DNA of 64,000 bases from positions 14,213,501-14,277,500 of the forward strand of contig JAJNNQ010000004.1 of NCBI GenBank assembly GCA_027886175.1. The letters are read 5' to 3'. The number at the start of each line of letters is the position of its first letter. Positions within the stretch are counted from its first letter, which is position 1. The notes under the pieces were generated by a model that made no database searches, was not told the DNA's origin, and saw nothing but the letters and a program-made list of their open reading frames with translations. Positions 1 through 11,500 of this stretch are shown here, one piece after another. A program made the position numbers and the translations under genes. Origin of the DNA: Phylloscopus collybita. Its lineage: Eukaryota > Chordata > Aves > Passeriformes > Phylloscopidae.

Positions 1-1012
1 GCATGCCAGTTTACTCTGGGAAGGTGACACATTAGATTCGTTTATCTGGTTCTAAAAGCATCTACAGTTCAGACAGGATGATCAGAACCTTCCTTACAGC
101 AAATGATTACCAATTCACCACTCTCTGTTAGTTTATACAGTCACTGTCACAAATTGTTCCCAGGAAGTTGTTTTTTAGTTTACACTTCATCACATGTAAC
201 TTTTAAATGTTCTTTGGAAAAGTGAATGTTTTCTCCATTTTTCAACCAAGGAGTTGAGTTACAGATTAAGTGGCTCAGTCTCTACTAGGCTGTCAACCAG
301 TCTTGGTGTAATTTCTGTCTCTAAGACAGACAGGTTTTTGTCAGAGATGTTAAGAGTCTCTCTGCACTTGACCTTTGAGAAGGTAAATCAGACACTTCAG
401 AGTTTCCTTTTTTGTTAGTAAAATGTTAGAATACCTTAGTATACATGAAAGTCAAAGCTCAAAAACAATGGAAAAGGAAAAACACAATTTTTTTTGGAAC
501 TCCTGGGCCGCAACACTTTAGCCATTGCTCATCACTTAATCTGAATTAGAGCTACAAAGTAAGCAAGATTTTAACAAAATAATCTCACAGATATCATTAA
601 GAATAAACAAAAGGAAGCAGTTTATAATTTCCTCCTTGAGGTAGTAGAGTGTTTACTGACTTTTTTCAATTCTGAGAATTTGTATGTTTTATTTCTAAGA
701 TTGCAAAATGTTGCTCGTGTAATTTAACAGCAATATGCCATAGGCGTTGATCTCAGAGGTTCATTGACAAACTAATAATTTTACCTGTTTTTACAAATGG
801 AAAAAATTGACACACAAGTTTTGACATGAGTGGGATATTGAACTCAGCTGGTTTTCAGGTGCTTACCAAGCTGCTCTTTCACTCCCTCTCGTCTGCAGAA
901 CAAAGTTAAAAAATGTAATGAAAATACTTATGGGTCAAGATATGAATCAGAAGATTGTTTATGAATTGCTGCCATGAGCAGAACAGACTTCACTTGAGTA
1001 AAATTAATTTAA
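1..1012. other. Unique AT-rich noncoding sequence
   Basis: I see no open frame of note, no RNA gene and no repeat I can name in this stretch. It is ordinary AT-rich sequence that runs up to the edge of the ERVL-like LTR. Confidence 0.6.
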
Positions 1013-1738
1013 TGTATTGCTAGTTAGTAATAGTGCAGGATAGCAAGTACTAAGTGAGACATAGATTTTAAAGAATATAGGATTTTAAAGAAATTAAGAT
1101 TTTAGTTAGAAATAAGCCTTATAGTTGTCGAAGTTAATTAAGAGCTTTGTAGTTAGCTAAGGAAGACTAGGCTTGAGTTAACTTTTTCCAAATAACTGAT
1201 TGCTTGTCAACCTTATGTTTGCTTAGCTGTGCTTGAAACAATAAATAGAGAACCTGATAAATAGGTTTAGAGACACAGGACAATTACAGAGACTCCCCAA
1301 TCCTGAAACTTATTGAAAGTCACTGTACCTAAGGAAATGGGAATTCTACCAACAACCATTTGTCACCATTTGCATTGAAAAGGTAGAAAGTTCAGAGCGA
1401 TGAAGAGTCATTTTACTTCCTCATTTTAAACCCCTCCTCTTAAATGAGACCACCGACCCCTTTCAAAGGACAAACTACGCATGCTTAATTGCTTTTTTGC
1501 TAATTACCATACAAAGCGGGGAATGGGATGTACCAAAGTGATGAATATGTATTTGTAATTTAGATATTCAACAGTTTTGTAAATAAAATAGCTTTGTGAT
1601 TTTCTGTAAGGTGCGGTATGCCTTTGGGGAGCTATCCCACATGCTGCCCAGTGCTGCAATAAACACACACTTTCTAACTTCAAACTGTTAGAGAGTTTTT
1701 GCCTGTCTCAGTTGGATATCGGTATTAGATTGATATTC
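1013..1738 (+). mobile_element. Solo LTR, avian ERVL-like endogenous retrovirus
   Basis: This block has the composition of an LTR rather than of its surroundings. Near its 3' part it carries the segments GTAAGGTGCGGTATGCC and GGGGAGCTATCCCACATGCT, then a polyadenylation signal (AATAAA, about 1,659-1,664) and a GAGAGTTTTTGCCTGTCTC stretch. From memory these resemble the end of bird ERVL-class LTRs; I could not search a repeat library. The left edge is set at a TG (1,013) and the right edge at a CA (1,739), but neither is certain and I found no clear target-site duplication. No tRNA primer-binding site and no gag/pol sequence lies next to it, so a solo LTR left by recombination is the simplest reading. 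It is on the plus strand, judged by the poly-A signal. Confidence 0.65.
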
Positions 1739-1739
1739 A

Positions 1740-2963
1740 TATTTTTAATAAATCATAAGAACAATACTTCCTCATAAGCTTGTACTGTGTGTAAAATTCA
1801 TCTTAATGATGAACAGTCTTGTATGAAAAACTAGAGCAAGAGACATTTAAAAGATTAACTAAACATAAGCAGTGGCCTATTTTACATATTTTCAGTTAGC
1901 TGCCATTTATGTAGTTCATGAATGTAAATTTTCACTGCATGTTCTACTTAACAGACATCTATTCAGGTTTGTAGGATTTTAGCGTCATAATTAAATGCTT
2001 AGTTAATATACCAGGCTACATGAATGTAAACTTCTCAAAGCTTGAAAAACACTTTTAAATAAACACATCAACCACTTGTTTCAAGAGTACTGTAGATTCA
2101 TCTTCAGGAGAAAGGTTTATTTCCCAGGGCAAGGCAGGCTTTACAGAATTTGAAGTATATGTGCAGAGCCTGGACAGATTGCTGTAATATTTCACAGCAA
2201 TCAAACTTTGTGACAGCAATGATTCCTTTGCCAGCAAGGCCCTGAGTGAATAACTGGAAAAGGATACTTGGTTTAACAACACGGTTTATTTGTGCTAAAT
2301 GATAAAACAAGTCAAATGGTAAACCAGAATTTATAAGTGTGAAGTCCTTGTTAGTAACACTGTTAGAAAGCTTGTAAACTGTCAAATCAGTGAAACAAAA
2401 ACCACTCCACAATTGCAGTGATATAAAATTTAAGATATTTGTAAGTAACAGTGCAGCATTAGCAATTGTTAGATGTTTAATCATTGACACAAAGCACCTG
2501 ACAGAACTGTAAAGAATACTTAATAGTTTCTTACTTTTGATGAGTATCAAATTAGCTATTTTGTTAGTGTCTGCTTCCCTAATGCTGTATACTGGTATCT
2601 TAAAATGTACTAGTATACAAAATGTATTTTAGCTTTTTGTAGCTAAATACATCTTAGTTCACAGTCTTCATGAGTCTTGTACAGCTTCAGTAAAATACAG
2701 AAGCATAAAATATTTCAAAAATAAACTATAACAAAATTAGTGAATTTTTACTATGCTTTTAACCTCAAGTCTGCTCTACCCCAAATAATCTCAATAAGTT
2801 TTATTTATAATTGATCCTGAATAGATTTAGGCTTAAGCCAAGTAACAGTCATATGGGATAAGTCTTAGCCTCCTTATCTCATGCCATCAGAGATTGTAAT
2901 GCAAATTAGTGATGCACAAGCACCCCAAAAATTTAAAGCCACAATTAGCTCAATATAAATAAT
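1740..2963. other. Noncoding sequence with an unassigned minus-strand open frame
   Basis: This is AT-rich sequence downstream of the LTR. The only thing that stands out is a 148-codon open frame on the minus strand (2,104-2,550), with a 49-codon open stretch on the plus strand over part of the same bases. I recognise neither product. There is no matching splice or promoter context, so I do not call a gene; the point is raised as a finding. Confidence 0.5.
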
Positions 2964-3240
2964 AACAAACAAACAAAAGACAAACAAAACCAAACCCAAA
3001 CAAAAACAAAAAACCAAAACCAAAAACATACAAAAACCAACCAAACAAAAACCCCAAAAACACAAAAAAACCACAAAAACAAAAACACAAACAACCCTTA
3101 AAAAAAACCAAACCAAACAACAACAACAAAAAAAACCAACACCAAAAAAAAACAACACCAAAAAACAAAAAAAAACAAAACAAAACAAAACAACAACAAC
3201 AAAAAAAACAACAAAGAAAAAACAACAGCAACAACAACAA
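2964..3240 (+). repeat. A/C-only low-complexity tract
   Basis: About 277 bases consist almost entirely of A and C, with runs of CAAA, CAAAA, ACC and CAA units. I count only six G or T bases in it. The two opposite-strand open frames here (155 and 96 codons of Phe, Cys, Val, Leu and Gly) are artefacts of the GTTT/TTG complement and are not proteins. It may be the decayed A-rich end of a retrocopy or an expanded (CAAAA)n simple repeat; I see no retrocopy body attached. Confidence 0.95.
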
Positions 3241-3388
3241 ATCAAACCAACATTACCCTGAAATACAGCCAAGCAAATGCCACAGGATATTCTGTTTGCC
3301 TCCAAATGGTAAAGAAACTTTGAACAGTTCTGTTTGGCCATATTAATTAATCCCTCTGTTTACCTTATCACGCTAGCAGAGCTATAAC

Positions 3389-3406
3389 TTAGTGTTGTAA
3401 CACTAA
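3389..3406. repeat. Small perfect inverted repeat (8-bp arms)
   Basis: The arms TTAGTGTT and AACACTAA are exact reverse complements separated by GT. It lies just upstream of the larger palindrome at 3,446-3,481. Confidence 0.9.
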
Positions 3407-3417
3407 AGCTGGTAATT

Positions 3418-3493
3418 AAATAAATCACCAAGATTTATTTATTTCTTTAAATAAATAATTTATTTAAATTATTTATTTAAATAAATCACCAAG
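3418..3493. repeat. 15-bp inverted repeat flanked by 15-bp direct repeats
   Basis: The sequence AAATAAATCACCAAG occurs at 3,418-3,432 and again at 3,479-3,493. Between the copies, TTTAAATAAATAATT (3,446-3,460) and AATTATTTATTTAAA (3,467-3,481) form a perfect inverted repeat with a 6-base loop. The second direct-repeat copy overlaps the right arm by three bases. The layout superficially resembles a tiny transposon with target duplications, but it has no known terminal motif, and slippage in AT-rich DNA explains it equally well. Confidence 0.9.
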
Positions 3494-5269
3494 CCTCTTC
3501 TGTAGTATTTGACAGGAAGAAATAATATTTCTTTCAACATACCACTGCTCTAAGTGGGAAAAGCAATTCATACCCTTTATTAGAAACAGTTTCAAACCGG
3601 CAAAAGAAGGGAGTTTTGGATTTTTTGGTGGGGGGATAGGCTTTTCTTTTTATTATTTGTTTTTGTATTTTGAGGTGACAGTAGTATTTTATATCAGAAA
3701 AAAAAATGTTCAAGTCAATGGTAGCTGAGATCCATTTGATCACAAAAGATCCTCTGAAGGCAGTTACAAAAATTTTGAAAGCTATGGCCTCATGAGTATG
3801 CCACAGTATCATAGCTCAGGATGTATGCTAATTTAAAAATCAACATTATCTCATGCTGTACTAGTGGTGAAGGTGAAGGGTGGGCGGGGGAAGAATAAGT
3901 TTACTTAATATCTAGTTTCCACTGGATTGAACTGCAAGAAATATTTTTCCAGTGTACAGGCCAGCATCACTTAAAGAATGAATAATTTTGAGCAATGCTT
4001 GCCTGAGATGAAAAACCCTAATCCCCAATTTTAGCTCTACATAAGCTGCATCCCTGAATATTCTATATACTTAGGAGACACCAGATAAAGGTTGGTTTAG
4101 GGGTAGTTTTATTGATCTTACATTTTTGTTTACCTCTCCTCGCTTATACACATGTTCTTATATCCATAAACCAAATATTTGATTCAAGCACATTCATATG
4201 CTTGGAAAATCAGTATTAGTTTTTACTCCCTATGCTTCTTTAGGATACATTACTTCTAAATTTTCAAAGTGTGTGCAGTGGCTTTTTTATAATACTGAGC
4301 TCTGTAGGCTCAAACCACAGTGAAATGGCAGTATCACAAAAATTGAAAAGAAATAAAAGTAAGGTTTTAACTAGTTTTTTTCTGTCTCTGTTAATATGCC
4401 AACTACAATTAATTGTTGAATATTTTTATATATGAAATGTTACAACCACTTCACAAGTCAGTATTTACTCAGTTGGTTCTTACTAGTTTTAATATATAAG
4501 TATGCATGGTTATAAATGTAAACCACTTCAAAATGTAAGATTTTAATGAAAACACCTAAATATGTCCTTCCATCTGGACAACCCAAACCCCCTTATAAGG
4601 TCTGGGGAATTATAAGGAATGAGGAGTACTTTAAATCATCCTTAGACCTTTCAGAAATACTCTGAGGAAATGAAGGGAAAAATCTTAAATTACTTTCTCA
4701 GAGAAAGTAATTTTTCTCCATCTTTCCTTCTCTTTTTCTATTAAATGAAAGAGAAATATCTTCTAGTTTTTCAGCATGAGAAAATATAAGAACACCCCCA
4801 AATAAAAATAATTTATAACTTAAAATTAATACTCATCCTCTTAATAGTAAAAGTGGTTTATTTTAAATTGTTAGTTTTCATTTTTTACTCATAATTCAGA
4901 AACAGTTAGAAAAAGCTATTTCTAGCTGAGTAATTTTTAATTTTAAGTGTATCTATCATATATTTCAATAAAAATAAACCAATAGAAGTAACATGAAAGA
5001 TAAACATCCCAATTCTACTCATTTAGATAATTCATCTTCTTTACAAACACTGCAAACAAAACAAGCCTTTTGATTAAGACTATCTCAAATTACAGAAACT
5101 TAACATTGAAACTTTGTACAGCCCATTGTAGAAAGCTGGAGTTGTTAATTGTCTGGTCTTTTCCCTAATTAAAGATTGTACTCCCCTCTTTTAACACAAG
5201 AATTACTGTAGCAACAATGATAGTTTGTAAAGACTGTCCCTGCAAAGATCTGAAAAATCTGCCTGTCTA
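3494..5269. other. Unique AT-rich noncoding sequence
   Basis: I see no gene, RNA gene or recognisable element here apart from the hairpin at 4,687-4,713, which is listed separately. Confidence 0.6.
4687..4713. repeat. Perfect hairpin, 12-bp arms, 3-nt loop
   Basis: AAATTACTTTCT (4,687-4,698) and AGAAAGTAATTT (4,702-4,713) are exact reverse complements separated by CAG. The stem is AT-rich and short. It is too short and weak to be called a microRNA precursor, and no known element is attached. Confidence 0.95.
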
Positions 5270-5321
5270 ATATTATTATTATTATTATTATTACTACTAC
5301 TACTACTATTATTATTATTAC
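5270..5321. repeat. Compound trinucleotide microsatellite (ATT)n-(ACT)n-(ATT)n
   Basis: An array of TAT/ATT units changes to five ACT units in the middle and back to ATT. The same 3-base register is kept throughout, as expected if a single point variant spread by slippage inside one array. Confidence 0.95.
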
Positions 5322-8300
5322 ATATCTGTGTAGTGTTTATTATTTCAGTCAGTTTATGAAATAATTACTTTTCTAGCTACATCTGCTCACCTTGAAACTG
5401 AAATAGTAACTTTTCTTATCTTTCAGTTAAGACACCACTACAATTTTCAGGGACAGAAAATACATCTCTGAGGATCTTGTTATACCACTTTTTGCCACAT
5501 GAAAAGTTGAACATTTACCAATTTTATTAAGACAGTATTTTCTTTCAGTAATCATATTTTCCCACATATATTTTAATTTGAATAATTAACTAATTACTTG
5601 TTTAGAGAGATAATGAGTAAACTACAGAAAAATTATCTGTTTTCCATAACTCAAGGGTACAGAAAACATCTGAATATTCCAAACCAACTCATTTCAGAAT
5701 TGCTAAGTCTCAGTGTGGTTATTTAATTTTATTCTTCCACATGGCCTGTCAGTGCACATGGGAGAGTTTGCTGTATTTTCTGGGGTGTATATACAAGAAG
5801 TTATGAAAAGAGAAAAGTATCCAAATACTATCCAAATGGACAGGAAAGATAAATAAAATGGGGTTTTTAAAATAATCTAGTTTTAGCATGAGGGATTACA
5901 CCTTAAATTCATGCTAAAATATTGGAGTAATTTATTTTAGAAATACTAACTTGTATAGGTTGAAAAGTCCTTACTGGGCTTCTTTGGAAAAATTAGTAGC
6001 TAATGGATTGTAGCTAATTAGTAGCTAATGGATTAAAGAAGAGCCTAGGACTCTGAGACTCCTGAGATTCCCTCATCTGCTGTGAGTCTAGCTTTGTATA
6101 TTTTGCAACTTAGGTGAATTGGAATTATACTTTGACTCTGTCTAGAGGTCTTTGTTGAAGTAAATTAGGCTGATTCTCTCTATTATTCTGTACTCTGTTC
6201 TATTTGGTTCTTTGCAAAAACAGAAAACTCTTTCCATCTGAGACCCACATTCTGTGTATTAAACTTATTTTCCTTTGATTAAGAGATCTGAGCAGAAAGT
6301 GTTATTTTCTACTGTTATGAAATACTGTCTCTACTCCATTGCTTGAGTATTATCTTTCAATCATTGATGTTGAGAAAAACTCACAAATTATTACTATTTA
6401 TATTTCAAGATATTTCAAGATCTGTGGTAGTATTTTTGACAATAATATGAAATGAAAATTTTATTGGAACACTAGATGTAGTACAAACCTTCTATATTTG
6501 TATACCACTAGCAATGTATGTTCTTTATATAAGAGGGATAAAGAAATGCAACAGTTGTCAAAAATGACTGATGACAATAAAGGATGCTGAAAAGAAAATA
6601 TAATAAATTTTATTCCTAACTTCAGGCAAGTCAGCAGATCATGTACCTTGAGGTGTGCTAATGATCTGGTGATAAACACCATGTTGTGGTTCCAGGAATT
6701 TATCAACTAATACAAGATGTGACGGAGAACATAATCTGTACAGACGTTTAGCACAGAAAAGGAGAGCTAAGACAATTATTACTAGAAATGTGCAATGAAG
6801 CTGGCCAATTATATTAATGTTTTAGATTCCCCATTTATTTCTTTTTTTTTGCATTTATTGTCTTTATGATTACTGTTGCTGTTGTTGCTTATATGAGATA
6901 TTTTGTTTTTAAGAGGTTTTTTTTTAAGAAAGATACTATGTTTCTCTTCACATTTATAGTTACACCAGCATACTCAAATGTTCCTATGATGTAAATAAAT
7001 GATCAGTAGGGTATAAAAAATGAACAGTACTATTTGGTGCATGTGATGGCTGAGGCAGAGACAATAGACCGCTAAAGGGTGATAGTGTGGTTGATATTGT
7101 CTTTGTGCAACTTGCTGAAAAAAGAAGTCTTTTCTGGATTAGGAGTAGGAACAAATAGACCTTTGAATTCATCAAAACAATTAGTGACACATTTTAAAAT
7201 ATATGGATCAGTCTTTTGTAAAAGTATTAGGAATTAATTTTAAAAGCTTTATATGGCAGGACAAGCTACTTCCAAAATGATTAACAAAGCTGACCATTCT
7301 AATTTTGAAGTACTAAATGTCAAAACACTGAGACCTAGAATGATTGATAAAAATAATCTTATATACCTTCTGACAACTGTATTTCACATTATTTCTTTAG
7401 CCAATATATTGGTGCTTTATCATAATGACAGTCAGAATTCTATTAAAAGTTTGAGAAGGTTTATTTTAATGAAGTTGAAGGATTGTTCTGATATAACTTC
7501 CTTTTACTCTACCTCAAATGCAATTTCAATAAATAGCTCTTTATAAATAATCAGCATTTAGATCAGTCCAAGTATAAATCTGATTTATAAGATTAACATC
7601 TGAAGAATCATTGATTCTGATTTAATCATGAGAGCTTCAGAGCATTTGAAAGGGGGAATCGTTTAAGCCATAATCACATAAATTTTATGTGGACTTTAGA
7701 TGCCCCTTTTATTTTAAAGGTTAAGCTAGTTCAAATGAGCATTTGAAAAATGTTTGGGGTTTACTCTGCACAGAGAGAAAGCAATAAGGCTAAGTATTAA
7801 TGGGATGGCTGGTTAGCTATGTGAGTCTCCAGCTGCTTTATGTTCTTGGTCTGTGCCTGAAAAGGATGCAAAGGAGCAGACAGGCACAGGGATAAGTCTA
7901 TTGACCTTCTAGTAAATAGAAATAGTCTAAAGCTGTATTTATGGTGTTGAATGTAACTTTGAACACAAGATGAAATTAATTTAAAGATTGTCACCAGGAT
8001 TTGGACTGCTGTCTTGTAAGGCAAGATGTGTTTGACTGAAGAACACCTTTGGGCTATGGAAGTGTAAACCAGATTATGTAGACACTCCTCAGTAATTGTA
8101 AAGGATGATGACAATAGAAATGACTCAATTCTTCCTTATCCATATGTTAGACTTTGTTAAAAATTAGCTATGAGGACCTATGCTCATAGTGTTAATTTTT
8201 GTAAATTCATGTAGGCAGATACAGTATTCAAAATATAGGTGCATTGTCTTATGAAAAAATAATAATTTAAAAATTTGTAAAGACTTCCCACTGCTTTTAG

Positions 8301-8517
8301 TCTAGTTAACTCCCATGCTTCAGAACCATTCTCAGGCACTGCTACATGGGAAAGATTCCTTTGGTAAGCAATCTTATTTTTTCTCAGTGTTCTTTGCTGA
8401 TTAAAATTAATGGTGTACTACCTCAGAGTGTGTGAATTTATCACTCAATGTGCTTTTCCTTTTAAATCCAGACAAAATTATTAGATCAAATGGGCTGGTT
8501 ATCTATTCCTGCTCTCA
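5322..8517. other. Unique AT-rich noncoding sequence
   Basis: No recognisable gene or element. It contains a 25-bp tandem duplication at 5,991-6,034, listed separately. Short open frames on both strands (the longest 97 codons at 7,253-7,546 plus and 105 codons at 7,797-8,114 minus) show no family signature and look like chance. Confidence 0.55.
5991..6034. repeat. Tandem duplication, 25-bp period
   Basis: AATTAGTAGCTAATGGATT occurs at 5,991-6,009 and again at 6,016-6,034, with only a few bases between the copies. The copies are identical over 19 bases, which suggests a recent slippage duplication. Confidence 0.95.
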
Positions 8518-8580
8518 AAACAAGCAAGCAAGCAAACAAATGAACAAACTCAAACCAATAATAATAATAATAATAATAAA
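8518..8580. repeat. (CAAG)n and (AAT)n microsatellites
   Basis: A short run of CAAG units at about 8,518-8,534 is followed by an (AAT)n array of about seven units at 8,558-8,580. The open frame that reads through them (poly-Ile at its centre) is an artefact. Confidence 0.9.
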
Positions 8581-11500
8581 ATCATACCAGCTTCCTACCA
8601 CACAAAGCCACCAGAAACCAGCCAAACAAATAAATGTCCAAGATGCATTAGTTTAGGAGACATTTTACCCAATTATATAATTTTTGTTAAGTATCATAAC
8701 ATAAGATAGAATTAGTTAAAACAGAAGATGAATCCTGTTTTTCAGGATGCATCAGGTATCAGTCTTGCAAAACAGAAGAATATTACTAAAGCATCAACTT
8801 AAACTACAGCACACACACCTTTTTTCTTCAGACTGAAATAGGCATTTATCATTTTGAGTAATAGTCATGAAAATATAATAGCATTTACCCATTACACAAA
8901 AACAATATATCTTACTGATCATTAAATTGGAAAAGGTATCAATTAAGCAAATATCTTTTAGTCATATCGCATCACAGAAATTTTTGTACGGGCTTTCCCC
9001 TACAAAAACAAATTTTGTCAGTTTGTAGATAGGAGGTAGGACTAAAATATTATAAGGAAGTCACAGGAGATCTCAAAATTATGACAAAGGCTTTCAAAGT
9101 CAAATTTTCATAATCTGCACAGTAAAAATAATGGGAAAGAAAATATAAAGACAGTGATTTATTTTGAAAATCCAGGCCAAAACATAGTCACTATCTCTTT
9201 TGATTGCCGTGTAGGAAATCAGGTTTAACTTTCACTTAGCAGATTTCACTCAGCATTGTGTATGAATCCTAACGCTCTCTGCAGGCATGTATTACTCACT
9301 GTTGTTGATGAATCATATCAAGTTTCTCTAATGAACTCCAAGCTGTTGTCCACATAAATTTACCTATGATCAGTGCTGTCCTTTTGCATCCCCGTGCCCT
9401 TTGTGTGACTGGTGGCTAATCATTCACACTGTTGATAAGGAAGAGTACAGGGACTGTAAATATTCTATCACCAGTACCATCACTTGTGTTGCAAATCTCT
9501 TCTGTCAATACAAATAAAGCTAATAGGAACCTTGCATAAAATTTAGCAGACAACACTGAAATTACCAGTTCTGTGGTGTCATATTGTCTGTGGATTATAA
9601 GTATATATGTATTTTTTTTTTAACAAGAACATTTGTAAAAATGTAATAAGGGAAGAGAAATGTCTTCTAATAAGTTGGATAACTTCAAGCTTGAAGCCTT
9701 TTTTTTTAACATTTTCATATTGGAAAACTCAATATGTGTATTTAAAACAACCCAACAAAGAGATGATGTCTGGACAGAATATTTAGTTAGAATAAAGCAG
9801 CTGGCCAATAATTAGGCCACACACATTTTTATGTATGAAGAGCAAATTATAGTCCTTCCCCTGAATAATGTGAAATTTTAAATCTTGACTTTTTATTTCT
9901 AAGTTTATCACACGGAATAGCACAGTAGGGACAAGCCCAAAGCTGAAAAGTGTACTTTTAAAACTAGTATATGGATTGCTCAAAGCTTCAGATAAACTCC
10001 CTGAAACAAATTAACATATTTAAAAATAAATAAACACAAAAAGATAGCTTGTTCTGAGAAGCAGACAGAAGCAGACTATTTATTAGAATTTATGATGAAA
10101 CTGTTGTAAATGTTATTATCCAGTGGATTGGTAGCCATAGAACCAGGTAAAATAATTCAGTGGGCAGAATTACTTCTGCAGATACCTGAGGTTTCCAAAT
10201 ATGGACTTCCCCAATGTTTAGGATTTAAATGTTGGCTAAGTAGGACTAACAGGACATACCAGGTCTTCCCTGACCATTAGTAAGCATTCTGCAGACTATC
10301 ATTTGCAAGGCAGGAACACCTCAAAAAATGCTCTTGGACACTGAGATGCTCTAAATTCAGGGGAGACAACAAATAACCAATTGTGTATCAGTACAGTGAA
10401 TTTCTAAAAGAGGACTTCTGGCTTTTTAATAAAATGAGTGAATTTCTCCACTGTGGTTTGGTTTTCAACACAAATTTTTGAAGGGCAAAATGGCAACTTC
10501 TGAACAAAAATAATTAGAGTATCCATATCCATTGCTAGGTACTTCTTCAAGAGAGAAAAAAAGAAAAAAAAGAACTTGTATTTTTGATAGGTCTAGAGAA
10601 TAAAACATGTAATACATCACTGTATATTACTTATTCAGAATAGACTTAGATGTGTAGGTCTTTTTTAGGTCCTCTAGGACAGCAAATGTAACTTTGCTTT
10701 CAACTAAAGTACTCATAACTCTTGTGATATGAATATTTATTGAAAGAGTGGTTTAAAATGTTATTTATAAAGCTCTGTCATAGAAAAAGGTGTGTCTATT
10801 CTGATACGTTTGATCTATGAGAAAAAGAGAGCAGATATCTAGCACATTTATATGTCAAGGACTGTGCAAAGCCATTTAAAAAACCTATATAGAATTATAT
10901 ATTAATAATATATATATATTGAACCTATATAGAATTATGTATTTCAATTTCACAAATTGGAAACCTGCAGGATAGAAAGATGGAATAACAGACCCCACAA
11001 GATGTATGATAAAACAAACAAATCCACCACCAGAAAACCTCCAGCCATAGATTCCCCCTTCTGTGCACACATTTTTGTTTGATCTCTTCTAATTTCCATT
11101 AAATATTTATATATCTGTTTTGTTTCAAAAACATCTCAAATATTTGCACTTCCCCTTCCAACTTTTCATCACAGCAATGCTGTCACAGCTGTCAAAATTG
11201 ATTAATTAAAAAAAAATGTAATACAGAACTTCTCCAATGGTCTCATACATAGAGAGTCTTAATTTAACTATGTTCATAAATTTACTCAGTGAGCAATATC
11301 TTGCTTTGAAAACTAGTTTGGAAAGTTTTTTCATAATGTTTGCATGGTACCTAACCTGACTTCTGCGATATATACAAGTGTATCATATTTGTAACAAATC
11401 ATGTTTTAAATCCAGTTCTAGGGTCTGAAGTGATACGTATGAAATTTCAGTTGTCACCCATTTCTCGAGCTAGATTACTTTATTTGCATAGATTGATTAG

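Noticed and set aside
2874..3341. 155-codon and 96-codon minus-strand frames rich in Cys, Phe, Val and Leu
   Set aside because: They are the complement of the A/C-only tract; the composition follows the simple repeat and there is no domain.
3418..3493. Palindrome unit as a typical DNA transposon
   Set aside because: It has no transposase, no known terminal motif, and the flanking repeats overlap the palindrome arm, unlike a target-site duplication.
4687..4713. Hairpin as a microRNA precursor
   Set aside because: The stem is only 12 bp, AT-rich, with a 3-base loop; a precursor needs a stem of roughly 30 bp or more.
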